The translations under genes were made by a program, and so were the position numbers. A stretch of 38,304 bases of DNA from Alphaproteobacteria bacterium (lineage in GTDB: Bacteria; Pseudomonadota; Alphaproteobacteria; Caulobacterales; Aquidulcibacteraceae), in contig WGOB01000067.1 in assembly GCA_016124255.1 (NCBI GenBank), positions 1-38,304 on the forward strand, written 5' to 3'. Positions 7,526 to 13,219 of the stretch are shown one piece after another (the stretch's first letter is position 1; each line of letters begins with the position of its first letter). The notes beneath the pieces were generated by a model, which saw only the letters and a program-made list of their open reading frames with translations, was not told the origin of the DNA and did not search any database.

Positions 7526-7941
7526 GCTGCGAACTCCGGCCCGAAATCGGGATCGCAGAGGCCGAGGCGCGCGGCTTCGGTCTCGAGCTCATCCTTGATC
7601 GCGTCGAGGCGCGCGATGGTCGCGTCGGGCACGTCGATCTTCGAGCCGACGGCTTCGACGATCAGCATCGAGATCATCGCGGAGAGCCATTCGGCTTTCG
7701 CGGCCCAGGCGCGGCGCAGGGCGTGGTCGACGCCGTTTGCGCCTTCGCGCTTCGTCAGCGCGCGGCGCTCGCGGCGCAAGGCGCGCCGTTCGGTCTCCGC
7801 GCTCGCCAGCATTTCCGGCGCCGGCGCCGGCCCGCGCGGGGTTCCGCGCTCGATGGCGATGCGGTTGCGGTTGCGGCGCCGGCGCGCGGCGGCGAGATCG
7901 ATCGGCGGGGTTTCGCCGGGGTGTTCGTCGTCTTGCGCCAT
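7522..7941 (-). CDS. First gene of the leftward early operon, function unknown
   Basis: The ATG at 7941 is preceded by GGGAGGAG at good spacing, so this start is well supported and marks the operon head. The 139-residue product has an Arg-rich segment (AAARRRRNRNR) near residue 20 and an Arg/Glu-rich helical middle. Its C-terminal helical region (DATIARLDAIKDELETEAARLGL) ends in an acidic Phe-containing tail. It may bind nucleic acid through the basic patch. The leader contains a GACTC (GANTC, CcrM-type) site at 7959-7963. Confidence 0.6.
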   Translation of the reverse strand: MAQDDEHPGETPPIDLAAARRRRNRNRIAIERGTPRGPAPAPEMLASAETERRALRRERRALTKREGANGVDHALRRAWAAKAEWLSAMISMLIVEAVGSKIDVPDATIARLDAIKDELETEAARLGLCDPDFGPEFAA

Positions 7942-7989
7942 TTGCTCCTCCCGGCCGCGACTCACGCGGCGCAAATCAGCGGGGCGAAA

Positions 7990-8006
7990 ATTGTCCCACA
8001 GACGAG
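7990..8006. promoter_or_regulatory. Operator O1
   Basis: The 17-bp site ATTGTC-CCACA-GACGAG is an imperfect inverted repeat with a 5-bp spacer, matching the consensus CTTGTC-N5-GACAAG seen at the other sites. It overlaps the -10 box of the leftward promoter. Confidence 0.55.
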
Positions 8007-8017
8007 ATCGGCGTCAA
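7990..8017 (-). promoter_or_regulatory. Leftward early promoter PL
   Basis: On the minus strand TTGACG (8017-8012) and GACAAT (7995-7990) are separated by 16 nt, a good sigma-70-type match in a GC-rich genome. Transcription would start near 7983, giving a leader of about 40 nt to the operon head at 7941. The -10 box coincides with the left half of an operator, so repressor binding there should block the promoter. Confidence 0.6.
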
Positions 8018-8024
8018 GCAAAAA

Positions 8025-8041
8025 CTTGTCTGTGAGACAGG
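8025..8041. promoter_or_regulatory. Operator O2
   Basis: CTTGTC-TGTGA-GACAGG has one mismatch from perfect symmetry across the half-sites. Its centre is 35 bp from that of O1, just upstream of the leftward -35 box, so a repressor bound at both sites could contact itself. It also lies upstream of the nuclease gene on the plus strand. Confidence 0.55.
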
Positions 8042-8111
8042 TCGGGAACAAAGCCGTCGCCCGGAAGGGGCCGTTGAGCTATTGGGCGTTATGCAATCGA
8101 GGGAGGCTAAG

Positions 8112-8684
8112 GTGCGGATCGCGCAAGCTTTGCTGGTGGGATTGTGTGTCGTGGGCGTGGCCGCGGCGGCGTTCGCCGCGCTGCGCGCCGATCAAAGCGC
8201 GCGCAGCGTCGCGGCTGCAGCGCGCGAAGTGCGCGCCGGCGCCAAGGAGTTCGCCGACGCCAAGCGCGAGATCATTGACGCGCTCACGCCGCCGGAAGAG
8301 GCGCAGGCCGTGACACGGCGATCGCCGCCGGCGGCGCGGCAGGCGGTGCGGGTGTCGCGCGTCGTCGACGGCGACACGGTGGACGTGGGCGAGGTCCGCT
8401 ACCGCATCGCGGAGCTCGACGCGCCGGAGCTGCGCGGCGCGCGCTGCCAAGCCGAACGCTTTCTCGGCGAGCACGCACGCGCACGCTTGGAGGCGCTGAT
8501 CGCTGGCGCGCGCGTCGTTGAGGTCGCGCCGACGGGCGAAGTGCACGAAGCACGGCGCGGCTATCCCGAGCGGCTGTTCGCCAGACTCTACGTGGACGGC
8601 CAGGACGTGAACGACGTGCTCATCCGCGAACATCTCGCCCAGCCCTGGCGCGACGGTCCCGGCTGGTGCAACGGCCTGGGTTAG
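8112..8684 (+). CDS. Membrane-anchored staphylococcal-nuclease-like (thermonuclease) protein
   Basis: GTG at 8112 is preferred over the in-frame ATG at 8091 because GGGAGG sits 5 nt before it. The 190-residue product starts with a hydrophobic segment (about residues 3-24), which is either a membrane anchor or a signal peptide. A charged helical stretch follows, then an SNase fold from about residue 78. The motif VVDGDTV is followed by RYRIAELDAPEL, which supplies the Arg, Asp and Glu of the active site. GYPERLFARLYVDG supplies the second Arg, and DVNDVLIREHLA ends the domain. Family enzymes cut DNA and RNA with calcium. The location suggests action at or outside the inner membrane. The gene lies between the two operator clusters, and its stop overlaps the convergent gene's stop. 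Confidence 0.82.
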   Translation: MRIAQALLVGLCVVGVAAAAFAALRADQSARSVAAAAREVRAGAKEFADAKREIIDALTPPEEAQAVTRRSPPAARQAVRVSRVVDGDTVDVGEVRYRIAELDAPELRGARCQAERFLGEHARARLEALIAGARVVEVAPTGEVHEARRGYPERLFARLYVDGQDVNDVLIREHLAQPWRDGPGWCNGLG

Positions 8685-8977
8685 TCCCGGCGGGCGGTGT
8701 ACGGGACGTCATAGCGGCGCACGCGCCGGCGGTAGTAGCGCTCGGCGGCGCGGGGGATGCGCGCCGGCGGGGCCGGCTCGTTTGGATCGTCGCCGATGTC
8801 CCACGTATGCGGGTAGCCGCTCAGCATCGTTCTCGCAAAGGATGGGCCGAAGCGCTTGCGACGCTGGCCGCCGCGGGCGCGGAAGCGCCGGTTCGCAGGG
8901 CTTGAGCGGAACTCTTTTTCCTCCGCGATCTCATCGCGGTACGCCTTCACCAGTAGCGCGCGTTCAAACATGTCCAT
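8681..8977 (-). CDS. Arg-rich RALLVKA-family protein (copy in the lysogeny operon)
   Basis: This 98-residue basic protein starts MDMFERALLVKAYRDEIAEE. The first ~35 residues, including FRSSPANRRFRAR, closely match the protein encoded at 20431-21096 (YRSSPANRRVRNR) and the start of those at 19527 and 19879. The rest holds SGYPHTWDIGDDPNEPAPP, similar to the DSLDMWDN region of the 19527 protein, and a final Arg/Tyr-rich stretch. It lies 56 nt downstream of the repressor on the same strand, so it is probably co-transcribed with it in the lysogen. There is no good ribosome-binding site. It is unlike any family I know; a nucleic-acid-binding or virion-partner role is inference. Confidence 0.7.
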   Translation of the reverse strand: MDMFERALLVKAYRDEIAEEKEFRSSPANRRFRARGGQRRKRFGPSFARTMLSGYPHTWDIGDDPNEPAPPARIPRAAERYYRRRVRRYDVPYTARRD

Positions 8978-9020
8978 GCGGGCGAGGCTTCTCTTCTTGT
9001 CAATGATCCTTTTTCGGGCC

Positions 9021-9032
9021 GGGGGGGGGGGG
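9021..9032. repeat. Homopolymer of twelve G
   Basis: Twelve consecutive G lie one base from the repressor stop codon, in the short gap before the downstream RALLVKA-family gene. Such tracts are prone to slippage in vivo and to length errors in sequencing. It does not alter either reading frame as called here. Confidence 0.9.
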
Positions 9033-9033
9033 A

Positions 9034-9411
9034 TTAGATGCGCTTGCGGCGCGCGGCGCGCTTGGGCGGCGCGGGCCCCTCGTCGGCGCGGTAGCCGCCG
9101 TCGCCCTGCTCGGCAAGGAATTCGAGATATCGCGCCGCCTCCGGCTGCCTTTCCGGCGGCACAAGCCGCAGCGCCTCCGCGATCGTGCGTCCATGCGGCG
9201 TCGAGGGATCGACGGTGAGAAGATCTGCCGGGCTGCATGCGTAAGCGCGTGCAGCGGCTTCGAGGATGCGCTGAGTGTATTGCTTGCGGCCGGCTTCGAG
9301 ATGCGAAAGGTGCCCCGGCGAGACCCCGATGAGGCCTGCGGCCTTCTCTTGGGTCATCGCGCGGAACGCCCGCCACTCGGCGAGAAAAGTGCGCTGGCGG
9401 GCCGAGCTCAT
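9034..9411 (-). CDS. Phage repressor with XRE-type helix-turn-helix
   Basis: This 125-residue protein has an XRE/Cro-CI helix-turn-helix near residues 10-65: MTQEKAAGLIGVSPGHLSHLEAGRKQYTQRIL. A helical segment (PERQPEAARYLEFLAEQ) and a Lys/Arg tail follow. There is no S24 peptidase domain, so it should not self-cleave like LexA or lambda CI, and induction must use another route. It is divergent from a Cro-like gene with operators between them, the standard immunity arrangement. The start has no ribosome-binding site, but the -10-like TAAGAT ends only 9 nt before it, suggesting a nearly leaderless message. Confidence 0.85.
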   Translation of the reverse strand: MSSARQRTFLAEWRAFRAMTQEKAAGLIGVSPGHLSHLEAGRKQYTQRILEAAARAYACSPADLLTVDPSTPHGRTIAEALRLVPPERQPEAARYLEFLAEQGDGGYRADEGPAPPKRAARRKRI

Positions 9412-9420
9412 CGAAGGCGC

Positions 9421-9426
9421 ATCTTA
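9421..9426 (-). promoter_or_regulatory. Putative repressor-maintenance promoter -10
   Basis: TAAGAT on the minus strand overlaps operator O3 and ends 9 nt from the repressor ATG. No convincing -35 lies at 16-18 nt, as expected for a weak or activator-dependent maintenance promoter. This is a weak prediction. Confidence 0.35.
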
Positions 9427-9439
9427 TCCCCCGGACAAG
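9423..9439. promoter_or_regulatory. Operator O3
   Basis: CTTATC-CCCCG-GACAAG has the 17-bp operator pattern with one mismatch between half-sites, and lies 12-28 nt upstream of the repressor start. It is likely used for autoregulation. A further weak site, with only the right half GACGAG conserved, lies at 9449-9465. Confidence 0.55.
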
Positions 9440-9480
9440 GTCACGTCGTTGCGCTCACAGACGAGGGTGAGCGAGCGCCC

Positions 9481-9509
9481 TTGACGCGCCGGCTTGTCTC
9501 GTGGACAAG
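9481..9509 (+). promoter_or_regulatory. Rightward early promoter PR
   Basis: TTGACG (9481-9486) and GACAAG (9504-9509) are 17 nt apart. These are nearly the same boxes as in the leftward promoter, and again the -10 coincides with an operator half-site. Transcription would start about 9516, only some 5 nt before the Cro-like ATG. Confidence 0.5.
9493..9509. promoter_or_regulatory. Operator O5, perfect inverted repeat
   Basis: CTTGTC-TCGTG-GACAAG is perfectly symmetric over both 6-bp halves and defines the consensus for the other sites. It lies immediately before the Cro-like gene and overlaps the presumed rightward -10 box. Confidence 0.65.
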
Positions 9510-9520
9510 TGCAAATCACG

Positions 9521-9775
9521 ATGGACCTTAAGTCGATCAAGGACGCCTCCGGGCTGACCTGGAAGGAAATGGAGCGCCGCACCGGCGTGCCGGAGGGCAA
9601 TCTGCACAAGATCGCCCACCTGAAGCGCCGGTTTGATCTGCCCACCGGGCTCAAGATCAAGGACGCGTTCCCACAATTCTCGATCGACGCCCAGGCCGAG
9701 CTGATCGAGGGCGCGCTTACAGGGCGCCCGCTCCCGGCGACCAGACGCGGGGAGCGGCGCCGCGCGAGCGCCTGA
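9521..9775 (+). CDS. Cro-like helix-turn-helix regulator
   Basis: This 84-residue protein starts MDLKSIKDASGLTWKEMERRTGVPEGNLHKIAH. The helix-turn-helix is clear: TWKEMERRTGV followed by PEGNLHKIAHLKRRF. It is the first gene to the right of the operators and divergent from the repressor, hence the Cro-like call. The start lacks a Shine-Dalgarno sequence, which fits a near-leaderless transcript from the promoter just upstream. The C-terminus is Arg-rich. Confidence 0.75.
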   Translation: MDLKSIKDASGLTWKEMERRTGVPEGNLHKIAHLKRRFDLPTGLKIKDAFPQFSIDAQAELIEGALTGRPLPATRRGERRRASA

Positions 9776-9793
9776 AGGTGTGACGGGGCGTCT

Positions 9794-9823
9794 CCTCCGG
9801 GAAGCTGAAGACAGCGCCGGAGG
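9794..9823 (+). promoter_or_regulatory. Hairpin covering the ribosome-binding site of the next gene
   Basis: CCTCCGG (9794-9800) pairs perfectly with CCGGAGG (9817-9823) across a 16-nt loop. The right arm includes the GGAGG that serves the TTG start at 9829. The structure could lower translation of that gene relative to the Cro-like gene. Confidence 0.45.
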
Positions 9824-9828
9824 CAGTT

Positions 9829-10155
9829 TTGAAATCGCGCCCGATCCAGCCGCAGCCCGACCGTTCCGGGGCCGCAATTGGTCCGCAGACGGAAGGTGCT
9901 GAAAAACCTCCGGCGCCGCTGCCGGATCTCGACGCGCTCGACCGCACGGCGCTGATGGCGATCGCCAAGGCCGGCGGCGGGCGCGGCTACGTCAAGCGCC
10001 CGCGCAACGTCACGCTCACCCAGGTGATCCGGTTCCGGACGAACGGGCTGGTGGAGACGCTGGGCGGCCTCGACATCGACAATTCCGTCGAGCTCAAGGT
10101 GACGGCGCGAGGCTTGAAAACCATCGCGGCGTCGAGCGCGGGGATGAGCCGATGA
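9829..10155 (+). CDS. Early protein of unknown function, TTG start
   Basis: The TTG at 9829 has GGAGG 5 nt upstream, giving a 108-residue product starting MKSRPIQPQPDRSG. Residues 1-30 are Pro-rich and disordered. The rest (ALMAIAKAGGGRGYVKRPRNVTLTQVIRFRTNGLVETLGGLDIDNSVELKVTARGL, in pieces) reads as a small helix plus beta domain, possibly winged-helix. It is the second gene rightward from the immunity region and is joined to the next by ATGA. Confidence 0.6.
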   Translation: MKSRPIQPQPDRSGAAIGPQTEGAEKPPAPLPDLDALDRTALMAIAKAGGGRGYVKRPRNVTLTQVIRFRTNGLVETLGGLDIDNSVELKVTARGLKTIAASSAGMSR

Positions 10156-10520
10156 GCGGGTTCTTCTCGGTGTTCGGCGCGTTCTCGACGCCGCAGGCGC
10201 TGCCGCCGCCGGTCGAGATCGTCGCGCCGCCGGCGATCGAGGAAGCCGCAGCCGACAACGAAGCGGCGGAGATCGCCTTCGAACCGCCGCCGCCCAGGAT
10301 CGAGCCGCGCTTGGCGACGCTGTCGCGCGCCGCGGCCGCGTACGAGGGCCAGCGCGCGTTCGGCGTAAGCGCCGAAGAGGCGATGGCGGCCGCGCTCAGC
10401 GCGTTCGTCGACGGCGCCGAAGCGCAGAGCGCGCGCGCCGACCGCGTCGCTTCGCGCAAGACGTTCCGCAAATTCCGCGCGCTCGTCGACGCGCACGCGC
10501 AGCCGGATCTGTTCGAATGA
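10152..10520 (+). CDS. Hypothetical early protein
   Basis: This 122-residue protein starts MSGFFSVFGAFSTPQAL. A Pro/Glu/Ala-rich stretch to about residue 55 precedes a helical region rich in Ala and Arg that ends in PDLFE, a short clamp-binding-like tail (x-x-DLF-x motifs can bind the beta sliding clamp; this is only suggestive). It is coupled by ATGA on both sides. Confidence 0.5.
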   Translation: MSGFFSVFGAFSTPQALPPPVEIVAPPAIEEAAADNEAAEIAFEPPPPRIEPRLATLSRAAAAYEGQRAFGVSAEEAMAAALSAFVDGAEAQSARADRVASRKTFRKFRALVDAHAQPDLFE

Positions 10521-10717
10521 CGCAAGGGCTCGTCACGTTCCTCTTGGTGCTCGGCTGCACCGGCGTCGCGTGCGCGGCGCTTTACGCCGTCGCCGGCAAG
10601 GGCCTGCGCGCGGGGCTGGTGCTCGCGCTCTCGGCGGTGGGCTTTCTGATCGCGGCGCAGCTCGACGCGCGGTTCGCGGCGCTCCTGGCGGCGTTCGCGT
10701 TCGGGGGCGCGGGATGA
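10517..10717 (+). CDS. Small two-helix membrane protein
   Basis: This 66-residue protein has two hydrophobic helices: VTFLLVLGCTGVACAALYAV (about 6-25) and GLVLALSAVGFLIAAQL (about 32-50), with a Gly/Ala-rich end. It is not near lysis genes and is too short to classify as a holin. Coupling by ATGA to both neighbours supports translation. Confidence 0.5.
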   Translation: MTQGLVTFLLVLGCTGVACAALYAVAGKGLRAGLVLALSAVGFLIAAQLDARFAALLAAFAFGGAG

Positions 10718-11217
10718 GCAAGCCGTTGAAGAAACCGAAGAGCTTCGACCGCGTGCTCGCGCACGCGCGCCGCGACAGCGACCGGGCGCTCAAGGTCGCG
10801 AAGACGAAGCGTGCGAAAGAAGCGGCCGCCTTCCGCCGCAAACAGCCCGACACCGACTCGCGCCCCTACGACGCTGACGAGGCGGGCCGCACCGCGCGCG
10901 CGGCGTGCGCGATCGTCGCGGCCGCGTTCGATCTCGCGCCCGAGACGCTCTACCGGCAGACGCGCGGCGGCGCCTTCGAAAGCCACGCGCGGCAGGTCGT
11001 CTACTGGCTGTTGCACAAGCCCGGACGCATGAGCCTCGAAGCCGCGGGGCTGGCGCTGGGGCGCGACCGCTCGACCGTCAGCCATGGCGTGGAAGCGATC
11101 GAGACGCTGATCGCGGATCCCGACGTCGAGCGCGTGATCGCGGCGCTGGGCGAGTTGTTCACGCGGCTCGCCGCGCTCGCGCGCGAAACGCACGCGGCGC
11201 TGGGGCGGCGCTCATAA
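10714..11217 (+). CDS. DnaA domain IV-like DNA-binding protein
   Basis: This 167-residue protein starts MSKPLKKPKSFDRVLAH at an ATGA overlap. Residues 1-55 are basic and probably disordered. From about residue 60 it matches the DnaA C-terminal DNA-binding domain: ARQVVYWLLHK at 92-102, then SLEAAGLALGRDRSTVSHG at 107-125, the GRDxxTVxHG signature that contacts DnaA boxes. No AAA+ domain is present, so it can bind but not remodel DNA alone. It sits directly before the replication gene with the iteron origin, so it could mark the phage origin or compete with host DnaA. Confidence 0.8.
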   Translation: MSKPLKKPKSFDRVLAHARRDSDRALKVAKTKRAKEAAAFRRKQPDTDSRPYDADEAGRTARAACAIVAAAFDLAPETLYRQTRGGAFESHARQVVYWLLHKPGRMSLEAAGLALGRDRSTVSHGVEAIETLIADPDVERVIAALGELFTRLAALARETHAALGRRS

Positions 11218-11281
11218 AGAAAATGGCCCGGCGCGGGTGCAAACCGCGGCCGGGCCGAACTTTCAGATGGACGGCGAAGAC

Positions 11282-12256
11282 ATGGCGAAGTTCGGGACCA
11301 AAGGCAAGAGCGGCGCGGACGCCCGAAACGGGGTGCGCCACTGGTGGGGAAAGTTCGAGTGGCAGCGCTACGCCGCCGACCCCAAGCTCTTCGTCTGCAG
11401 CTACGCCGCGCAGGGCGTGTGGATGCGCGCGCTCTGCCAATGCGCGCAGAGCCCGCACCCCGGCTTTCTCATCATCACCGGCGACAAGCGCCCGACGAAT
11501 GCGCAGCTCGCGAAGCTGTTCGGCGGGGGCGTCGAGGAGACGCAAGCGGCGCTCGACGAGCTCGTGCGCAACGGCGTCGCCTACGTCACCGACCTCACCC
11601 ACCCGCTGGGGCCGGGCGTTCTCTACAACAAGAAAATGGTCGCCGACGCGCGCGCGGCGCAGGCCGACGCCGCGCCGCTGCCGGGCGGGCGCACGCTTGT
11701 CGAGGAGGCGCTCGATCAGGCGAGCGCGGTGGAAGACAAGCGCGCCAAGGCGCGCGCGCGCACCGAGAAATGGCGCGCGAAAAAACGCGCCGTTGCGGCG
11801 GCGGAACAGGGTGACGCTCGGACCCGAAACGGTGACGTCACCGTGACGCCCCGGACCCGAAACGGTGACGTCACCGTGACGCAAAAAACAGCGTCACAGC
11901 GTCACCAAAAGCGTCACACAAACCCAATGATTTCAAAGCCGGTGACGCCCTCTCGCGCGGGCGCGCGCGCGAGTCAGAGTCAAAAGATAGATTTGGAGCT
12001 TACCGGAAAAGCGTCACCGCCCGGCCCCCCTCGGCGCGCCGCCCAGCCGCCTGATGGCGGCGGCGCGCCGGTCGAGCCTCTCCTGCCAAGCAAGCGCGCA
12101 GGACCGGCGCCGACGCCGCTGGCGAAAAAGGCTTCGAATGTGATCCCGATCGATCCTGATCGCGCAGCGGCCTTCGACGCGCAAATCGAGAGCTTGCGCA
12201 AACTCGCCGACGCGGAGCGCAAACCCGAACCGATCCGCACACGGAGGAAAGCATGA
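11282..12256 (+). CDS. Replication organizer/initiator-like protein with origin in its gene
   Basis: I chose ATG 11282 (MAKFGTKGKSGADARNG); ATG 11267 and GTG 11237 are alternatives and none has a clear ribosome-binding site. Residues ~14-110 resemble the N-terminal winged-helix domain of phage replisome organizers: a WWGKFEWQRYAADPKLF motif, AAQGVWMRALCQCAQ, GFLIITGDKRPTNAQLAKLFG, then a helix with VAYVTD. A basic Arg/Lys linker follows, then two copies of an 11-residue unit (RTRNGDVTVT) and a low-complexity Pro/Ala tail. As in lambda O, the middle of the gene carries repeated sites that are likely the origin. Its 3' end overlaps the GcrA gene by ATGA. Confidence 0.68.
   Translation: MAKFGTKGKSGADARNGVRHWWGKFEWQRYAADPKLFVCSYAAQGVWMRALCQCAQSPHPGFLIITGDKRPTNAQLAKLFGGGVEETQAALDELVRNGVAYVTDLTHPLGPGVLYNKKMVADARAAQADAAPLPGGRTLVEEALDQASAVEDKRAKARARTEKWRAKKRAVAAAEQGDARTRNGDVTVTPRTRNGDVTVTQKTASQRHQKRHTNPMISKPVTPSRAGARASQSQKIDLELTGKASPPGPPRRAAQPPDGGGAPVEPLLPSKRAGPAPTPLAKKASNVIPIDPDRAAAFDAQIESLRKLADAERKPEPIRTRRKA
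11811..12017. other. Putative phage replication origin with GTGACGC iterons
   Basis: At least seven exact copies of GTGACGC or its complement occur at 11811, 11843, 11876, 11891, 11899, 11911 and 11942, with another at 12011. The left part is a tandem unit of 32-33 bp, each copy containing the perfect 16-bp palindrome ACGGTGACGTCACCGT (11829-11844 and 11862-11877). Beyond the forward copies, the orientation flips to GCGTCAC and the sequence becomes richer in A/T (11883-11940 and 11975-12000). Two GAGTC (GANTC) sites lie at 11971 and 11977. Iterons beside an A/T-richer stretch within an initiator gene is the lambda-type origin layout. Confidence 0.65.
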
Positions 12257-12474
12257 CGACGTTCTGGCTGGGGTGGCGCGAGCGCGTGCTGCGCGAGCGC
12301 TGGGGCAAGGAGGACGCCTGCGCGATCGCCAAGCGGCTCGGATGCACGCGCAACGCCGTGATCGGCAAAGCGAACCGCTTGGCGCTCAAACCGATCGCGA
12401 CGGCGACGGCGCGGCGCTGGGCCCGCATCCGCCGCGCCGCGGTCGAACGCGCGAAGCACGGGAGGGCGCTGTGA
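12253..12474 (+). CDS. GcrA-family cell-cycle regulator homologue
   Basis: This 73-residue protein starts MTTFWLGWRERVLRERWGKEDACAIAKRLGCTR in outline and carries RNAVIGKANRLAL at about 33-45. This is the hallmark of GcrA, where RNAVIGK-x-x-RLGL forms the helix-turn-helix. Only the N-terminal DNA-binding region is present, as it is shorter than host GcrA (about 170 residues) and lacks the sigma-70-binding C-terminus. GcrA family members act at CcrM-methylated GANTC promoters in alphaproteobacteria. It is coupled to both neighbours by overlaps. It could recruit or block at host or phage promoters. Confidence 0.85.
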   Translation: MTTFWLGWRERVLRERWGKEDACAIAKRLGCTRNAVIGKANRLALKPIATATARRWARIRRAAVERAKHGRAL

Positions 12475-12977
12475 ACGCCGGCGTGAAACGCGACATGAAG
12501 CGCGACATGAAACTCGGGCCGAACGAAAAGCGCGTGCTGCAGGCGCTGCGCGTTTACGGGCCGCTCCGGTCGCGCGAGCTCGTGACGTACGCCGCCGTGC
12601 CGGTCGGCTCGGTGTGGTCGACGTGCGATGCGCTGCGCGACAAAGGCCTGGTTTCGAAGCCCACGGTTTCGTCGCCGTGGACGCTCGCCGCCGGCGACGA
12701 GGCTGGCGCGTGCAAGATGCGCACCGGCGTGCGCTGGATGCACGAGCGCGACAGCCGCGAACAGCGCGCGCTGACGTTTCTTGCCGGTGCGCCCGGCGGC
12801 GCGGATGGGCCGACGATTGCGGCCGCGCTCGGCGTCGTCGCCAGCGGCGGGACGCAGATCTCGACCACGCTCGGCACGCTCCGCGCCGCGGCGCTGGTCG
12901 AGCGCCGCCAATTCGGGCGCCGCGCGACCTGGCGCATCACGGCGAAGGGGCGGGCGTTTCTGGAGGCGCGGGCGTGA
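12471..12977 (+). CDS. Protein with two winged-helix domains
   Basis: The GTG at 12471 has GGGAGGG 4 nt upstream and overlaps the GcrA stop. The 168-residue product has two similar halves: residues ~15-60 (EKRVLQALRVYGPLRSRELVTYAAV, then LRDKGLVSKP) and ~95-165 (REQRALTFLAGAPGGADGPTIAAALGV, then LRAAALVERR and an ATWRITAKG wing). Each half has the helix, recognition helix and wing pattern. It is probably a regulator or a replication accessory protein. Confidence 0.65.
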   Translation: MNAGVKRDMKRDMKLGPNEKRVLQALRVYGPLRSRELVTYAAVPVGSVWSTCDALRDKGLVSKPTVSSPWTLAAGDEAGACKMRTGVRWMHERDSREQRALTFLAGAPGGADGPTIAAALGVVASGGTQISTTLGTLRAAALVERRQFGRRATWRITAKGRAFLEARA

Positions 12978-13219
12978 AAGGCTGGCGCGCGGATCATCAG
13001 GGGATCGTCGCGGCCTGCGCGTGCGGGACGCGCGGCGAATTTCTCTGCGACTGGAAGACGCCAGCGGCGGACGCGCCGCGCTGCGCCAGGGCGCTCTGCG
13101 CGGCGTGCGCGGTCAGCCCCGACTTTCGCCCCGACAAGCACCTCTGCGCCGTGCACGCGAAGCTCTGGCGCTCGATGAACGCGGCGCGCGACTGGCGGCC
13201 TGCGGAGCCCGCGCGATGA
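12974..13219 (+). CDS. Cys-rich zinc-binding small protein
   Basis: This 81-residue protein with a GTG start (GTGA overlap) carries Cys pairs spaced as CACG, then FLCDWK, RCARALCAACAV and LCAVHAKLW. Six or more Cys plus a His are compatible with two zinc sites of a B-box or treble-clef type. Function is unknown, though adjacent genes favour a nucleic-acid role. Confidence 0.55.
   Translation: MKGWRADHQGIVAACACGTRGEFLCDWKTPAADAPRCARALCAACAVSPDFRPDKHLCAVHAKLWRSMNAARDWRPAEPAR

Noticed and set aside
8996-9001. CTTGTC half-site near the G12 tract
   Set aside because: The right half-site at the expected spacing is absent, so it is not called as an operator.
8998-9003. Perfect TTGACA on the minus strand just upstream of the 8681-8977 gene
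   Set aside because: No -10 box lies at 15-19 nt, as the expected place falls on the start codon region.
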